From the NCBI GenBank assembly GCA_031261445.1, contig JAISJQ010000024.1, forward strand, positions 1 through 64,000: DNA of 64,000 bases, given 5' to 3'. The stretch is from Oscillospiraceae bacterium. GTDB taxonomy: Bacteria; Bacillota; Clostridia; Oscillospirales; Acutalibacteraceae. Shown here one piece after another: positions 32,930 through 41,796 of this stretch; position 1 is the stretch's first letter; each line of letters opens with the position of its first letter. The position numbers and the translations under genes are program-made. Below the pieces are notes generated by a model, which saw nothing but the letters and a program-made list of their open reading frames with translations, was not told where the DNA came from and searched no databases.

Positions 32930-32962
32930 ACCGCGGATCTCGTATCCGCGGTTTTGCTTTTT
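32930..32962 (+). terminator. Intrinsic terminator of the XRE gene
   Basis: Perfect stem CCGCGGAT/ATCCGCGG with CTCGT loop followed by TTTTGCTTTTT. Confidence 0.92.
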
Positions 32963-33286
32963 AGAGGGCAGATGTCAGAGGGCAGAGGACAGAATTGCGC
33001 CTGAAAATCTGCCCTCTGCCTTCTCAACTGCGGACGCGCGATGCGCGCCCCTACGGGTTGAGACCCTTTGTAGGGGCGACCCTTGTGGTCGCCCTGTGGG
33101 TGTAAGGTTCCCCGTTGGACGGGGCAACCATACCCGCAGGGCACAGGCAAGGGTTGCCCCTACGGGTGTGTCTTGTACGCGGGCCTGGCCGATGGTCATG
33201 CAAACGGGGCAACCACGAGGGTTGCCCCTACAGTGGGAGAAGACAGAGTTGCGTGTGCAATTCTGTCTTCTGTCTTCTGCCGTCTG
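32963..33286. repeat. Mixed family A and B repeat cluster
   Basis: A 320-base gap with no gene. Family B tract (GTCAGAGGGCAGAGGACAGA with inverted TCTGCCCTCTGCC), the family A GCGCGATGCGCGCCCCTACG unit, GTAGGGGCGACCC..GGTCGCCC, GGGGCAACC/GGTTGCCCC units, then a perfect 10-bp family B hairpin AGAAGACAGA (33238-33247) with TCTGTCTTCT (33262-33271). Confidence 0.85.
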
Positions 33287-33979
33287 TCATCGGCCCTCTG
33301 ATAAATCAAAAGGTTTCAGGAATTTCCATACCTCCACGCTCTTGCCGTCCATGTGTACGGGCACTTGGGCGTAGACCCAGCCGGCCACGCTGTCCGGCTC
33401 GACACCCGCCGCAATCAATGGATCGGGCGCGAGCGCAAAGACCAAGTCCTTGTCGTTTTCGTCGAGGTTGGCCGCCCATTCCACCATGGCCCAGTCGCCC
33501 AGCATGATGCCGAAGTGCGCCATGGCGCTGTGGTAACCCAGCGCGTTGGGGGACGCGTCAATCAACATGGAGAGCGTGGCCGTTGCCGTGCGTGCGCGTG
33601 CCGCATTGGTGGGGGAGAGATCTGCGCCCAGAATCAACGTGTCCTCGATGACGGTGTAATCCGCTGGCAGGCGAGAGACATCCAGCCCCGCGTTTGTGAA
33701 AGGCGCGAGGTAGATTTTTAGATAGGCGTCGCGGGGATCGGTGGGCAGGGTGTCTTCCCCAAAAACGAAGCGCACTGTGCCGTCTGGCGCGGCGAGTATC
33801 CAGCCGTCTGCGGCCTCGTTGGCGGGGAGTTTTGCGATCAGTTCGTCAAACGCCGTCACCGCCTGCGCCGCGATGATGTCCACCCGCCCGTGGGTGAGCC
33901 CCAAAACGCTGCCCACGATGCCGGCCGCCAAGGCGACAACGACCGCCACCGCAAGAATGGTTTTTGTGCTTGTTTTCAT
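33287..33979 (-). CDS. Membrane-anchored or secreted protein of unknown function
   Basis: A 230-residue protein with an N-terminal hydrophobic helix at about 8-28 (TILAVAVVVALAAGIVGSVL), then a soluble extracytoplasmic domain with no motif known to me (AAPDGTVRFVFGED, then LILGADLSPTN). The final residues and stop (SEGR, TGA) are encoded by a family B repeat, exactly as in murC. ATG at 33979 with AAGGA 7 bases upstream; the frame extends further into the toxin-antitoxin promoter region. Confidence 0.7.
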   Translation of the reverse strand: MKTSTKTILAVAVVVALAAGIVGSVLGLTHGRVDIIAAQAVTAFDELIAKLPANEAADGWILAAPDGTVRFVFGEDTLPTDPRDAYLKIYLAPFTNAGLDVSRLPADYTVIEDTLILGADLSPTNAARARTATATLSMLIDASPNALGYHSAMAHFGIMLGDWAMVEWAANLDENDKDLVFALAPDPLIAAGVEPDSVAGWVYAQVPVHMDGKSVEVWKFLKPFDLSEGR

Positions 33980-34009
33980 GAGTAATTCCTTATATGCAAA
34001 TCTTATTGG

Positions 34010-34038
34010 TTGACAAACGTATGAATTTATACTATAAT
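34010..34038 (+). promoter_or_regulatory. Consensus promoter of the toxin-antitoxin pair
   Basis: TTGACA, 17-bp spacer, TATAAT: a perfect SigA consensus. Confidence 0.88.
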
Positions 34039-34041
34039 ACA

Positions 34042-34055
34042 AATACTACAGTATT
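34042..34055. promoter_or_regulatory. Inverted-repeat operator candidate of relBE
   Basis: AATACT-AC-AGTATT, perfect 6-bp arms just downstream of the -10, around the expected transcription start; probable antitoxin/complex binding site. Confidence 0.55.
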
Positions 34056-34066
34056 GAGGTGAGTGC

Positions 34067-34363
34067 ATGTCTAAACTGATTCAGCTTCGTGTAGACGACG
34101 ACACGAAAACCAACGCAGACAATCTTTTTGCTTCCTTGGGGCTTGACACGCCAACGGCGTTGCGCATTTTCCTTGCGGCCTCTTTGGAGGAACGCGGCAT
34201 TCCCTTTATGGTTGCCCAAAAGCCCACCGCCTTGCCGGATTTGGATTGGGATGCAATTGCGCAATCTGGCGAGGACATCCAACAGGGAAGAACGATTTCA
34301 CTTGATGAATTCAAACGAAGTATGCAGGTGGCTTATGCGCAGGCTTGTGAGGGCGGTCAATGA
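34067..34363 (+). CDS. RelB/DinJ-type antitoxin
   Basis: A 98-residue protein with a ribbon-helix-helix N-terminus (IQLRVDDDTKTNADNLFASL, GLDTPTALRIFLAASLEE) of the RelB/DinJ type and a C-terminal toxin-wrapping tail (SLDEFKRSM). It binds the toxin and probably the palindrome at 34042. GAGGTGAGTGC precedes the ATG; the stop overlaps the toxin start as ATGA. Confidence 0.88.
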   Translation: MSKLIQLRVDDDTKTNADNLFASLGLDTPTALRIFLAASLEERGIPFMVAQKPTALPDLDWDAIAQSGEDIQQGRTISLDEFKRSMQVAYAQACEGGQ

Positions 34364-34662
34364 GTTACACAGTCCGCATTGCAGCGAATGTGCGGCAACG
34401 TGTGGATGCACATATCGCGTTTCTCGCCCGTGTCAGTCAATCTGCCGCGCTCCGATTGATGGATGTCCTCTTTGCCGATGTGGCTGATTTGGCGCATTCG
34501 CCGCACCGTTTTCCCATTTACGAAAGCAACAAAACGCAGGAAGAGCTACATTGGCGCTTGAGTGCGAAACGTTACCGAATTGTGTTCAGCATTTCAGACG
34601 AAAGCGTCTACATAAGAGACGTGCAAGACTGTCGGCAGGGTGACGAAAGTCGATTTGTCTAG
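34360..34662 (+). CDS. RelE/ParE-superfamily toxin
   Basis: A 100-residue protein of the RelE/ParE fold: two N-terminal helices (QRVDAHIAFLARVSQSAALR), a central PHRFPIYES loop and C-terminal strands (KRYRIVFSISDESVYIRDVQDCR). ParE-like gyrase poison or RelE-like mRNase cannot be decided from the sequence. Translationally coupled to the antitoxin. It converges on copA with a 15-base gap and no terminator visible. Confidence 0.85.
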   Translation: MSYTVRIAANVRQRVDAHIAFLARVSQSAALRLMDVLFADVADLAHSPHRFPIYESNKTQEELHWRLSAKRYRIVFSISDESVYIRDVQDCRQGDESRFV

Positions 34663-34677
34663 TAAACATTTGCCCCG

Positions 34678-36915
34678 TTAGCCCTTAAACCGCTTCAGCC
34701 GCAAGGCGTTGGTGAGCACCGACACTGAGCTCAGGCTCATGGCGGCGGCGGCGAGCATGGGGCTGAGCAGTGGGCCGCCGAAGAGATACAGCAGTCCCGC
34801 CGCCACGGGGATGCCCACCGTGTTGTAGCCGAACGCCCAGAACAGGTTCTGGCGGATGTTGCGGATTGTCTTGCGGCTGAGGTTGATGGCCGTGGGCACG
34901 TCGCCCAAATCGCTGCGCATGAGCACGATGTCCGCGCTCTCCATGGCCACGTCTGTGCCCGAACCGATGGCGATACCGATATCCGCTTGCGCCAGCGCGG
35001 GGGCGTCGTTGATGCCGTCGCCCACCATGGCCACCACTTTCCCCGCCGCCTGTAGCTTCTTGACCTCCGCCGCCTTGTCTTGCGGCAGAACATCCGCCAG
35101 CACGCGCTTGACCCCCGCCTGTGCGGCGATGGCCGCCGCCGTTTTTGCGTTGTCCCCGGTAATCATCACGCTCTCAATCCCCAGCGCGGCCAGCTTTTCA
35201 ATCGCGCCACGGCTGGAGGGTTTGATCACGTCCGCCACCGCCACAATGCCCGCCGCCACGCCATCGATCGCCACGAACATGGGCGTTTTTCCCTCACTGG
35301 CCAGTCGGTCAGCATCGCGCAGCAGCGTGGTCAAGTCCACGGCGTTTTCGTGCATGAGTTGCACGTTGCCGATGAGCAGCGCACGCGCGTCCACCGTGGC
35401 GGCAATGCCGCGCCCCGTGCGGGAATCAAATGCGGGGACGTCGTGCAAGACCAGAGAGCGTGCCTGCGCCTCGCGCACAATTGCCTGCCCCAGCGGGTGT
35501 TCGCTGGATTGTTCCGCCGAGGCCGTCAGCGCCAACAGCGCGTTTTCGTCTATGCCCTGCGCGATGATTTCCGTCACGGCGGGGCGACCCTCCGTAATCG
35601 TGCCCGTTTTGTCCAGCACCACCACGTCGATTTTGTGCGCCGTCTCCAGCGCCTCGCCGCTCTTAATTAAGATGCCGTGCTCCGCACCTTTGCCCGTGCC
35701 CACCATGATGGCCGTGGGCGTGGCCAGCCCCAGCGCACAGGGGCAGGCGATAACCAAGACAGAAATGAAGATGGTCAGCGCGAAGGGCGCGTCGCCCCCC
35801 GTGCCGAAATACCACGCCACACCCGCCACCAGCGCGAGCAAAATCACGACGGGCACAAACACGCCGCTGACTTTGTCCGCCAGCGCGGCGATGGGCGCTT
35901 TGCTGCCCTGCGCGTCCTCCACCAAGCGGATAATCTGTGCCAGCGCGGTGTCGTCGCCGACTTTTTCCGCGCGAAATTCCAGCGCACCCGTGGTGTTGAT
36001 GGTCGCGGCGAAGACGCTCTCGCCGACATCTTTGTCCACGGGTAAGCTCTCGCCCGTGAGCATGGATTCGTCCACGGCACTGTGACCGCCCGTGACCGTG
36101 CCGTCCACGGGGATGGACGCGCCGGGGCGCACCAGCACCGTGTCTCCGGGCTCAACCTCGGCGATGGGGACGTCCACCTGCGCACCGTCGCGGAGCACCG
36201 TGGCACTCTTGGGCGCGAGTCCCATGAGCTTTTTGATGGCCTCGCCTGTGCGCCCCTTGCTCACCGCCTCCAGCGATTTGCCCAGCAAAATCAGCGTAAT
36301 GATCACGCCGGCAGACTCAAAATACAGTGCGTCCACGGCCATGAAGTCGCCCAGCGCGATTCGATAGAGGTTATAGAGACTGTAGCCGAAGGCGGCGGTT
36401 GTGCCCACGGCGATGAGGGAATCCATGTTGGGACTGCGCTGCAGCAACGCGCGGAAGCCCACGGCGTAGAACTTATAGCCCACGGCAATGACGGGAATGG
36501 TGAGCAGCAGTTCCACCAGCGCATAGGCCAGCGGGTAGCGCATGGGCGCAAGGAAGGCCGGGAAGGGGAGGCGTGCGCTGATCATGGGTGCCATGGCGAT
36601 ATACAGAAGCGGCACGGAAAACACCGCCGCCACGATGCATTTCGTCCACAGCGTGCGGATTTCTCTTTGGCGGCGGACGCGGTTTTCGTCGGCACGTTTG
36701 GGTTCGGGGACGGCCGCGCCGTAGCCGATTTTCTCAATCGCGGCGCGGATTTGGGACAGGCGCACAGTGGCCGGATCGTACACAATGGTCGCCTTTTCGG
36801 TCGCTAGGTTCACGGCGGCGCGTTCGATGCCGTCCATGCGCCCCAGCACGCGTTCAATGCGCCCCGAACAGGCCGCGCAGGTCATGCCCGTGATGTCTAG
36901 GGTTTGTGTGGTCAT
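34678..36915 (-). CDS. copA: Copper-type P1B ATPase
   Basis: Exports Cu(I) across the membrane using ATP. The 745 residues contain one N-terminal metal-binding domain (GMTCAAC), eight membrane helices including the CPC motif in [14 protein letters not shown], the phosphorylation site DKTGT, the SEHPLG His-Pro loop and [12 protein letters not shown]-terminal YN and MSLSSVS match the Cu(I) signature. ATG at 36915 with AAAGGG upstream. Divergent from the HxlR regulator; no CopY/CsoR regulator or CopZ chaperone nearby. Confidence 0.94.
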   Translation of the reverse strand: MTTQTLDITGMTCAACSGRIERVLGRMDGIERAAVNLATEKATIVYDPATVRLSQIRAAIEKIGYGAAVPEPKRADENRVRRQREIRTLWTKCIVAAVFSVPLLYIAMAPMISARLPFPAFLAPMRYPLAYALVELLLTIPVIAVGYKFYAVGFRALLQRSPNMDSLIAVGTTAAFGYSLYNLYRIALGDFMAVDALYFESAGVIITLILLGKSLEAVSKGRTGEAIKKLMGLAPKSATVLRDGAQVDVPIAEVEPGDTVLVRPGASIPVDGTVTGGHSAVDESMLTGESLPVDKDVGESVFAATINTTGALEFRAEKVGDDTALAQIIRLVEDAQGSKAPIAALADKVSGVFVPVVILLALVAGVAWYFGTGGDAPFALTIFISVLVIACPCALGLATPTAIMVGTGKGAEHGILIKSGEALETAHKIDVVVLDKTGTITEGRPAVTEIIAQGIDENALLALTASAEQSSEHPLGQAIVREAQARSLVLHDVPAFDSRTGRGIAATVDARALLIGNVQLMHENAVDLTTLLRDADRLASEGKTPMFVAIDGVAAGIVAVADVIKPSSRGAIEKLAALGIESVMITGDNAKTAAAIAAQAGVKRVLADVLPQDKAAEVKKLQAAGKVVAMVGDGINDAPALAQADIGIAIGSGTDVAMESADIVLMRSDLGDVPTAINLSRKTIRNIRQNLFWAFGYNTVGIPVAAGLLYLFGGPLLSPMLAAAAMSLSSVSVLTNALRLKRFKG

Positions 36916-36960
36916 AGGTTTTGCCCTTTCTGTGATTGCGCTATTTAGGAGGAGAGAGGA

Positions 36961-37083
36961 TTGCAATCTGTAGGGGCGAGCTGCGCTCGCCCGCTGATCC
37001 TCGCAAACACTGCATTCCTCAAGCGAGATGCCGACAAGAGAAGTAATTGTACATTGTTCATTGTCAATTGTTCATTGCGGAAC
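36961..37083. repeat. Family A and family D repeats between copA and the HxlR gene
   Basis: CTGTAGGGGCGAGCTGCGCTCGCCCGCTGATC (family A, about 36970-37002) and GTACATTGTTCATTGTCAATTGTTCATTGC (family D, about 37050-37080). The other parts of the 302-base gap hold the copA ribosome site and the HxlR promoter. Confidence 0.8.
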
Positions 37084-37110
37084 GCCGTACGGTATCATTT
37101 CAGGAACTAC

Positions 37111-37139
37111 TTGACAAACGCCTCGCTTGCCTGTATTAT
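37111..37139 (+). promoter_or_regulatory. Promoter of the HxlR regulator gene
   Basis: TTGACA, 17-bp spacer, TATTAT. Confidence 0.8.
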
Positions 37140-37164
37140 TATATCATACTGTGCGCAAAATACA

Positions 37165-37191
37165 AGTACGCACCATTTTGTGCACTAGTAC
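37165..37191. promoter_or_regulatory. Possible HxlR operator
   Basis: AGTACGCAC..GTGCACTAGTAC between the -10 and the ribosome site contains GCAC/GTGC arms and two GTAC blocks. The symmetry is imperfect. Confidence 0.3.
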
Positions 37192-37217
37192 CCAAAACAA
37201 TACTAAGAGAGGAACGC

Positions 37218-37592
37218 ATGGACACGCAATGCCCGGACTGCGCCGCGCCGCCCGACGAGCTGTGCCCCGTGGGCGCAACGCTCGATTTGATCGGCGGCAA
37301 GTATAAGTCGCTGATTTTGTGGCATCTGGTGGGCGGGACGCTGCGTTTTGGGCAACTGCGGCGGCTCATTGCGCAGGCCACGCCCAAGATGCTCACGCAA
37401 CAGCTACGCGAGCTGGAAAGTGCAGGACTTCTGCGGCGGGAGGTCTACCCCGTTGTGCCGCCCAAGGTGGAGTACAGCCTCACCGAGCTGGGTCGCTCGC
37501 TCCAACCGATTCTGGAGGCCATGTACAGCTGGGGCACGGACTATCTGGCCGGGCAAGGCCTGCGGCCGTGCTGCTCCATGCAACCCGTGTAA
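37218..37592 (+). CDS. HxlR-family winged-helix regulator
   Basis: A 124-residue regulator with the HxlR core: [40 protein letters not shown], then a wing [20 protein letters not shown]. The N-terminus is Cys-rich ([13 protein letters not shown]), and the Cys of DELCP matches the redox- or electrophile-sensing Cys of several HxlR proteins, so stress sensing is plausible. Start ATG with GAGAGGA 7 bases upstream. The DUF2318 lipoprotein gene follows after 29 bases and is probably co-transcribed. Confidence 0.9.
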   Translation: MDTQCPDCAAPPDELCPVGATLDLIGGKYKSLILWHLVGGTLRFGQLRRLIAQATPKMLTQQLRELESAGLLRREVYPVVPPKVEYSLTELGRSLQPILEAMYSWGTDYLAGQGLRPCCSMQPV

Positions 37593-37621
37593 CAAAAAAC
37601 ACAATAGTGAGGACAAACATC

Positions 37622-38107
37622 ATGAAGAAAAAGACCGCCATCCTGACCGCCCTTGTTGCCTTGCTGGCGCTTGTGTTGACCGCCTGCGGCGACAACGCGA
37701 ATAGCAAGACCACCCAGCCCGCGCAGGTCATCGCGGCAGGGGAGAGCTTGACCATCCCCACCGCCAGCGTCAGCGACACCGCCACGTTCTACCCCATCAC
37801 CGTGGAGGGCACGCGCATGGAAGTGCTGGCGGTCAAAGCCCCAGACGGCACGATCCGCACGGCGTTCAACACCTGCCAGGTGTGCTACTCGTCTGGGCAG
37901 GGATACTACAAACAGGTGGGCAGTGTCCTACAATGCCAAAACTGCAAAAATCAATTCCCCATGAGCGCAGTGGAGGTCGAGTCCGGCGGCTGCAACCCCT
38001 ACCCCATCTTCGCCAAAGACAAGACCGTGACGGACGACAGCATCCGCATCGATTACGACTTTTTGCTACAAGCTAAGGCGATTTTTGCGAACTGGAAGAA
38101 GTTTTGA
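37622..38107 (+). CDS. DUF2318-type lipoprotein
   Basis: A 161-residue lipoprotein with signal LLALVLTAC and lipidated Cys at about 22. The DUF2318-like domain carries two Cys pairs, CQVC (about 88-91) and CQNC, and the KNQFPM block, likely for metal or Fe-S binding outside the membrane. Known relatives occur with iron or copper transport and membrane redox proteins, which suits its place near copA and HxlR. Start ATG with GAGGAC upstream. Confidence 0.85.
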   Translation: MKKKTAILTALVALLALVLTACGDNANSKTTQPAQVIAAGESLTIPTASVSDTATFYPITVEGTRMEVLAVKAPDGTIRTAFNTCQVCYSSGQGYYKQVGSVLQCQNCKNQFPMSAVEVESGGCNPYPIFAKDKTVTDDSIRIDYDFLLQAKAIFANWKKF

Positions 38108-38142
38108 TTTGGCCGAAAAGTCTTTGAATGTTTCCGCCTGTA

Positions 38143-38220
38143 ACACGGGCGGCAAATTGCCGCCCCTACAAGTTTAGTCCCCAAAATCTAGCCTCTAGTC
38201 TCTAACATCTAGCATCTAGC
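38143..38220. repeat. Family A and C repeats upstream of GH35
   Basis: GGGCGGCAAATTGCCGCCCC (perfect hairpin with CTACA after it) and CTAGCCTCTAGTCTCTAACA/TCTAGCATCTAGC (family C, inverted relative to 8154). Confidence 0.8.
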
Positions 38221-38249
38221 TTGCCAAAACGCGCACAATTTGCTATACT
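38221..38249 (+). promoter_or_regulatory. GH35 promoter
   Basis: TTGCCA, 17-bp spacer ending TGC, TATACT. Confidence 0.7.
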
Positions 38250-38278
38250 ATAGGCAACACAAAACAAGGGGCGCGTTT

Positions 38279-40036
38279 ATGCTTAGCATTCAAGGCAACG
38301 ATTTTGTCCTCAACGGCGAAAAATTTAAGATCTACAGTGGCGCGATTCACTATTTCCGCACCTTCCCGCAACAGTGGGCGGATCGCCTGCGCAAGCTGAA
38401 GGCTTGCGGCTTCAACTGCGTGGAGACCTACGTGGCGTGGAATGCCCACGAGCCGCACAAGGGCGAATTTTGCTTTGACGACCTCCTCGATCTGGTGCAG
38501 TTTTTGCGTCTGGCGCAAGAAATTGGCCTCTACGCCATCGTGCGTCCGGGCCCCTACATCTGCGCGGAGTGGGAGTTCGGCGGTCTGCCCGCGTGGCTAC
38601 TGGCGGAAGACGACCTGCGTTTACGTTGCAACGAACCGAAATATCTGGCGCACGTGCGCGACTGGTACAACGAACTGCTCGGCCGGCTAGCGCCGCTCCA
38701 GATCCACAAGGGCGGCAACATCATCGCCATGCAGGTAGAGAACGAGTACGGCTCTTACGGCAACGACCACGACTACCTTCGCGCGGTGGAGCAGATCATG
38801 CGCGATGCGGGGATAGAGTTGCTCCTCTTCACCAGCGACGGTTGGGACAGCAACATGCTCTCCGGCGGGACGCTACCGCACCTACTCAAAACGGCCAACT
38901 TTGGCTCTGGCGCAAACCACGGCATGAAAGCTCTGCGCCGCCTACAGACCGAAGGGCCGCTGATGTGCATGGAGTTCTGGGACGGCTGGTTTGACCACTG
39001 GGGCGAGCGACACCACGTACGCCCGGCCAAGCATTTTGCGCTGAGCTTTCAGGAGCTACTGAACACGGGCGCGAGCGCGAACGTGTACATGTTCCACGGC
39101 GGCACAAACTTTGGCTTTTGGGCGGGCGCAAACCAATCCGGCAGTCACTACCAGCCCACCGTCACCAGTTACGATTACGATGCCCTGCTCACTGAGTGGG
39201 GCGACTACACCAAAAAGTACCACGCGGCGCGGAAAATCTTAGCCAAACACCGCGGCATTACCCCAGAGGCCCTGCCGCCCGTGGAAAAGCCACGCGCCTA
39301 TGGCAAAGTCCGCCTGACGCAGTCCGCCGCGCTGTTGGAAAATCTGGAGAGCTTGAGCACCCCCATCCAGAGCGTCACGCCCGAATACATGGAGAAGTTC
39401 GGGCAGAACACGGGGCTGATTCTCTACCGCCACATCCTGCACGGCGACTACAGCGGCTGGCTACACATCGACGGTCTCGGCGACCGCGCTTGGGTGTTTG
39501 TGGATGGCAGTTACAAGGGGCTACTCTGGCGCAACACGGGCGGCGGCGTAAATTTGGGCAAAATCCCCGACGGCGCACAGATTGATGTGCTGGTGGAGGG
39601 TCTGGGGCGCACCAACTATGGCCCAGACGTCCCCAGTGCACACAAGGGCGCACGCCAAATCCGCATCGGCAACCAGCTCCTCTATGACTGGCTTGTGTTC
39701 CCCCTGCCGCTGGAGGATCTGGGCGGACTGGCGTTCAAAGCCACGGCGGACAAGGCGTTTACCCCGCGCTTTTACACGGGTTCGTTCACGGCGACGGAAA
39801 AAGCCGACACCTTCGTGCGCCTGCTGGAGAACTTCACCCACGGCGTGGTATGGGTCAACGGTTTCAATCTGGGGCGCTATTGGGACATTGGGCCACAGGA
39901 GACGCTGTATCTGCCCGCCCCGCTGCTGCAAGACGAAAACATCATCACCGTGCTGGAGCTGGAGGAGACACCCAAAAAGGCCGAGATTTCGCTGGAAGCG
40001 AAACCACGGCTGGGCTCGAAGTGGCACGGGAACTAG
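38279..40036 (+). CDS. GH35 beta-galactosidase
   Basis: A 585-residue cytoplasmic-looking enzyme without signal peptide, hydrolysing terminal beta-galactose. The N-terminal TIM barrel of GH35 is clear: YSGAIHYFR, VRPGPYICAEWEFGGLPAWL, acid/base Glu in QVENEYGSYG and nucleophile Glu in MEFWDGWFDHWG. C-terminal jelly-roll domains follow, ending GFNLGRYWDIGPQETLYLP. ATG with AAGGGG upstream. Monocistronic; a family E repeat begins at its TAG stop. Together with the NahK-like kinase at 58 kb it hints at host-glycan or galactoside use. Confidence 0.94.
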   Translation: MLSIQGNDFVLNGEKFKIYSGAIHYFRTFPQQWADRLRKLKACGFNCVETYVAWNAHEPHKGEFCFDDLLDLVQFLRLAQEIGLYAIVRPGPYICAEWEFGGLPAWLLAEDDLRLRCNEPKYLAHVRDWYNELLGRLAPLQIHKGGNIIAMQVENEYGSYGNDHDYLRAVEQIMRDAGIELLLFTSDGWDSNMLSGGTLPHLLKTANFGSGANHGMKALRRLQTEGPLMCMEFWDGWFDHWGERHHVRPAKHFALSFQELLNTGASANVYMFHGGTNFGFWAGANQSGSHYQPTVTSYDYDALLTEWGDYTKKYHAARKILAKHRGITPEALPPVEKPRAYGKVRLTQSAALLENLESLSTPIQSVTPEYMEKFGQNTGLILYRHILHGDYSGWLHIDGLGDRAWVFVDGSYKGLLWRNTGGGVNLGKIPDGAQIDVLVEGLGRTNYGPDVPSAHKGARQIRIGNQLLYDWLVFPLPLEDLGGLAFKATADKAFTPRFYTGSFTATEKADTFVRLLENFTHGVVWVNGFNLGRYWDIGPQETLYLPAPLLQDENIITVLELEETPKKAEISLEAKPRLGSKWHGN

Positions 40037-40330
40037 GTAATAGTGAATAGGTAATAGTGAATAGTGAATAGGTGTTGCCCTTAGTAGGGGCAGGGCGTGC
40101 CTTGCATTCTCGAACTGTAGGGGCGAGCTGCGCTCGCCCGCTGCCTAAAAGGTACGTTTTTTCGGATAACCGTGTAGTTGGAAATCAGCGGGCGAGCGGA
40201 GCTCGCCCCTACAAATAGGCAACCACGTAGGGGTAACCCTTGTGGTTGCCCCGTCCAACGGGCGACCACAAGGGTCGCCCCTACAATCCTCACGCCTGTA
40301 TCCTCATACCTCATTCCTCTCTGCCTTCTG
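40034..40330. repeat. Family E, A and B repeat cluster between GH35 and murC
   Basis: About 294 bases with no gene. Family E TAGGTAATAGTGAATAGG series from the GH35 stop; GTAGGGGCGAGCTGCGCTCGCC; GCGGGCGAGCGGAGCTCGCCCC; GTAGGGGTAACCC..GGTTGCCCC; GGGCGACCACAAGGGTCGCC; then CTCAC/CCTCATACCTCATTCCTC and family B CTGCCTTCTGTCATCTGCCC running into murC. Confidence 0.85.
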
Positions 40331-41710
40331 TCATCTGCCCTCTGTCATCTGTTCTGTAATCATCCGTCCGACCTTGTAGGGGTCGCCGCAACCGAGCGTG
40401 AGCACTAGGTCGCCCGGCTGGACACGATCCAAAACGTACTGCGCTGTCTCCTCGAACGTCTCGTACCAGACGCTGCCGGGCATTTTTTGCGCCAACTGGC
40501 TGACGTGCACGCCCCAAGTGTTCACCTCGCGCGATCCCTTGATTTCTGTGAGCACGGTGTAATCCGGGATTTGTAGCACACGGGCAAAGTCGTCTAGGAG
40601 CATGAACGTGCGGCTGAACGTGAAGGGCTGAAAGATGGCCCAGACCTTGCGATAGCCCATGCCCATGGCCGCGTTCAGCGTCACCTCCAGCTCTTTGGGG
40701 TGGTGGGCGTAGTCGTCCGCAATGGTGATGCCGCCGACTGTGGCCATGATTTCAAAGCGTCGTCCCGCGCCGCCAAAGCTGGCCACGGCGTCGATTGCCT
40801 CTGCCCAAGAGCAACCCGCCAAATGCGCCGCTGTCAGCGCGGCCAGCGCGTTGTGGACATTGTGCGCGCCGGGGGTTAACAGCGTGACGCGGCCTTGCTG
40901 AGCACCGTCTGCCACCAGCGTGAAGCGGGGCAACATCTTCTCCAGCGCACAGTCAACCGCGCGGACGGCGCATTCTTCACCCAGTCCCACCGACACCGTT
41001 TTTGCGTCGACCAGCTCCGCAACGGCGCGGCGCGTGTGTTCGTCGTCGGCGTTATAGATCACCGTTTGCGCCCGCCGCGCAAAGCGCACGAACGATGCCC
41101 GCAGATTCTCCATGGTCTTGAAGTACTCCATGTGATCCGCATCAATGTTCAGGATGACCGCCGTGGTGGGGGAGATGTCTAAAAATGTGTCTTTGTATTC
41201 ACAGCTCTCCACGACCATCGTGTCCTGACTGCCAGAGATCCCGTTGGTCTGTGTCAGGGGCAGTTTGCCGCCGATGATGGCGCTGGGATCTTTGCCGCAT
41301 CGCAGCAGGATGTGCGTAATCATCGCCGTGACGGTGGTCTTGCCGTGCGTGCCGCAAACGCCGATGGTGTTGTCGTAGCCCTCGCTCATCGCACCCAGTA
41401 GCTTCGATCGCTCCATCGTGGGGATGCCCGAGGTCTGCGCCGCCACCAGCTCCGGGTTATCGGGCAGCAGGGCGGCAGTGAAGACAATCAGGTCTTCACG
41501 CCCGGTGATATTCTCTGCGCTTTGCGGCAGAGAGACGGGGATGCCCAGCGCCCGCACGCGCTCGAGCGTTTCGCTCTCGCCGCTGTCCGAACCCGTGATG
41601 GTGAAGCCCCGCGCATGTAAAATCTCCGCCAGCGGGCACATCCCCGCGCCGCCAATGCCGATGAAATGCACATGGCAAGGCGACTGAATCAACGCACGCA
41701 ATTCGCTCAT
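40331..41710 (-). CDS. murC: UDP-N-acetylmuramate-L-alanine ligase
   Basis: Adds the first L-Ala to UDP-MurNAc in peptidoglycan precursor synthesis, in the cytoplasm. The 459 residues show all Mur-ligase landmarks: N-terminal HFIGIGGAGMCPLAE, ATP loop GTHGKTT, ESCEYKDTFL, NIDADHMEYF and C-terminal DDYAHHPKE. The last residues (MITEQMTEGR, TGA) come from a family B repeat, beyond the usual end of the protein. ATG at 41710 with GAGGAG upstream. Separated from polA by a family D repeat. Confidence 0.96.
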   Translation of the reverse strand: MSELRALIQSPCHVHFIGIGGAGMCPLAEILHARGFTITGSDSGESETLERVRALGIPVSLPQSAENITGREDLIVFTAALLPDNPELVAAQTSGIPTMERSKLLGAMSEGYDNTIGVCGTHGKTTVTAMITHILLRCGKDPSAIIGGKLPLTQTNGISGSQDTMVVESCEYKDTFLDISPTTAVILNIDADHMEYFKTMENLRASFVRFARRAQTVIYNADDEHTRRAVAELVDAKTVSVGLGEECAVRAVDCALEKMLPRFTLVADGAQQGRVTLLTPGAHNVHNALAALTAAHLAGCSWAEAIDAVASFGGAGRRFEIMATVGGITIADDYAHHPKELEVTLNAAMGMGYRKVWAIFQPFTFSRTFMLLDDFARVLQIPDYTVLTEIKGSREVNTWGVHVSQLAQKMPGSVWYETFEETAQYVLDRVQPGDLVLTLGCGDPYKVGRMITEQMTEGR

Positions 41711-41772
41711 AGTTTTTTCTCCTCATGTTGCTCTGTTTATAGTATAGGCAGTTCTAGGGAAATGATTGCCAT

Positions 41773-41796
41773 CCAACAATTGTACATTGTTCATTA
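41773..41796. repeat. Family D repeat at polA stop codon
   Basis: Minus strand TAATGAACAATGTACAATTG: the polA TAA is the first codon of the repeat. Confidence 0.75.

Noticed and set aside
33989-34016. Divergent minus-strand promoter sharing the relBE -35 (TTGTCA, 16 bp, TATAAG)
   Set aside because: Transcription would start almost at the ATG at 33979 and remove its ribosome site, so the match is probably chance.
34856-36085. A 409-codon plus-strand frame opposite copA
   Set aside because: Antisense frame with Ser/Ala-biased composition caused by GC-rich codons of copA; no start signals.
41710-41793. Clear murC promoter
   Set aside because: A TATACT is present but no acceptable -35 at the right distance, so no promoter is called.
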